Shown here: positions 5,536 to 6,361 of the stretch, piece after piece
Layout: every line of letters starts with the position of its first letter
How positions within the stretch are numbered: the first letter of the stretch is position 1
Origin: Melaminivora alkalimesophila
GTDB lineage: Bacteria; Pseudomonadota; Gammaproteobacteria; Burkholderiales; Burkholderiaceae_C
Length of the DNA: 6,361 nt
Assembly (NCBI RefSeq): GCF_000282995.1
Contig: NZ_ALEE01000241.1
Location: 1-6,361 of the forward strand
Direction: 5' to 3'
Position numbers and translations under genes: made by a program
Notes under the pieces: model-generated
Databases searched by the model: none
The model's input: the letters and a program-made list of their open reading frames with translations, nothing else
What the model was told of the DNA's origin: nothing

Positions 5536-6361
5536 TGCATCCCAAAGCCCTTCTGGACGCCTGCACCGAACTGGTGGCGCAGGTGCTGCGCTTCGAGCAC
5601 CCGGCCGATGCCGTCGTGTCGCGCTACTTTCGCGAGCGCCGCCAGCTCGGCCCGCGCGAGCGCGCCTTGCTGGGCGATGCGGTCTATGTCGTACTGCGCA
5701 AAAAACTGCTGCTGGAGCAGCTGGCCCGCTCGGGCAGCGGGCCGCTGCACCGGCGCCTGGCCATCCTGGGGCTGGCTGCGGCATCGGCAGATGCCGACGA
5801 CGACCCGGCCCGCAGCCGCGCGCGCGAGTCGCTGCGGGCCGCCCTGAGCCCGGCCGAGCTGCAGTGGCTGGCCGAGTGCGAAGCGGTGCCGCAGCAGGAT
5901 TTGCTGGCGCCGCACCGGCACAACCTGCCGCAGTGGCTGGCCGAGGCGCTGCGCGCGCAGCTGGACGAGCCGGATTTCTGGCAGCTGGCCGAGGCCCTCG
6001 GGCAGCCCGCACCGCTGGACCTGCGCGTCAACGTGCTCAAGGCCCGGCGCGAGCAGGTCCTCGGAGAGCTGGAGCAGGCCGGCATCCAGGCGCAGCCCAC
6101 GCCCTATTCCCCCTGGGGCCTGCGCGTGGGCGGCAAGCCCTCGCTGGCGCGGCTGCCGGCGTTTGTCAATGGCACCGTCGAAGTACAGGACGAAGGCTCG
6201 CAGCTGCTGGCGCTGCTGCTGGATGCGCGGCGCGGCGAAATGGTGGCGGATTTTTGCGCCGGCGCCGGCGGCAAGACCCTGGCCATCGGTGCGGCCATGC
6301 GCGGCACGGGCCGGCTGTATGCCTTCGACGTGTCGGCGCATCGGCTCGAAGGCCTCAAGCC
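5535..6361 (+). CDS. RsmB/NOP (Sun) family SAM-dependent RNA cytosine-C5 methyltransferase, N-terminal part (cut by window edge)
   Basis: The first 275 residues are present and the frame is open to the right edge. Residues 1-115 are helical and weakly NusB-like (LGPRERALLGDAVYVVLRKK at 38-57), as in RsmB, which uses such a domain to bind rRNA. Then come LDLRVNVLK (161-169) and VQDEGSQL (217-224), both typical of the NOP/RsmB catalytic unit. SAM motif I is VADFCAGAGGKT (237-248), and motif II (LYAFDVSAHRL, 261-271) has the ribose-binding acidic residue Asp265. The catalytic cysteines (the PC and TC motifs) lie beyond the window, so the active site cannot be checked. It probably makes m5C in rRNA. 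It may be a paralogue of RsmB rather than RsmB itself, because the true rsmB in this group usually sits beside fmt (from memory), so I leave the symbol blank. Confidence 0.93.
   Translation, partial: MHPKALLDACTELVAQVLRFEHPADAVVSRYFRERRQLGPRERALLGDAVYVVLRKKLLLEQLARSGSGPLHRRLAILGLAAASADADDDPARSRARESLRAALSPAELQWLAECEAVPQQDLLAPHRHNLPQWLAEALRAQLDEPDFWQLAEALGQPAPLDLRVNVLKARREQVLGELEQAGIQAQPTPYSPWGLRVGGKPSLARLPAFVNGTVEVQDEGSQLLALLLDARRGEMVADFCAGAGGKTLAIGAAMRGTGRLYAFDVSAHRLEGLK

Noticed and set aside
5376..6341. N-terminal extension of the membrane-protein frame to 506 residues
   Set aside because: The extension is antisense to the methyltransferase gene and has shadow-like composition. The ATG at 5375 has a good Shine-Dalgarno and the real protein starts there.

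Overview
The window is about 6.4 kb of very GC-rich DNA (roughly two thirds G+C by eye, strong G/C preference at third codon positions). It carries ordinary chromosomal genes. The gene content points to a betaproteobacterium of the order Burkholderiales, most likely Comamonadaceae (Acidovorax/Alicycliphilus-like). The clues are a RibF start divergent from a small stand-alone HNH protein, a PimC/PimD-type acyl-CoA dehydrogenase pair, a YceH (DUF480) protein, PurN, and an RsmB/NOP methyltransferase. The taxonomic assignment rests on remembered family resemblance, not on a search.

Layout, left to right. Positions 1-315 (minus) hold the N-terminal 105 codons of ribF, cut by the window edge. A 123-bp divergent gap (316-438) follows, then a 185-aa HNH endonuclease-like gene (439-996, plus). 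A compact hairpin at 1009-1029 separates it from the convergent minus-strand block yceH (4156-3458), then an acyl-CoA dehydrogenase large subunit (3377-2196), then a small subunit (2174-1059). The two dehydrogenase genes are 21 bp apart, each with a clear Shine-Dalgarno, and surely form an operon. yceH reads in the same direction 80 bp upstream and may read through, although a possible promoter lies in that gap. purN (4179-4799, plus) diverges from yceH across only 22 bp. A two-helix membrane protein of unknown function (5375-4821, minus) converges on purN. An RsmB/NOP-type RNA methyltransferase (from 5535, plus) runs off the right edge.

Functionally this is a mix: flavin cofactor synthesis (RibF makes FMN and FAD), FAD-dependent acyl-CoA oxidation, purine synthesis, RNA methylation and two poorly characterised conserved proteins. 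Apart from the FAD link between RibF and the dehydrogenases, there is no sign that they act as one pathway. I found no tRNA, rRNA, CRISPR array, insertion sequence, attachment site or phage signature. No intergenic gap exceeds 160 bp. I do not see a convincing new biological system. The more interesting signals are small: near-symmetric -10-like elements in two divergent gaps, possible leaderless starts for purN, yceH and the methyltransferase, a dehydrogenase pair in which neither subunit has the classical C-terminal catalytic glutamate, and a membrane protein with a similar soluble module on each side of a transmembrane hairpin. Several very long open frames (up to 889 codons) lie antisense to real genes and are composition artefacts.
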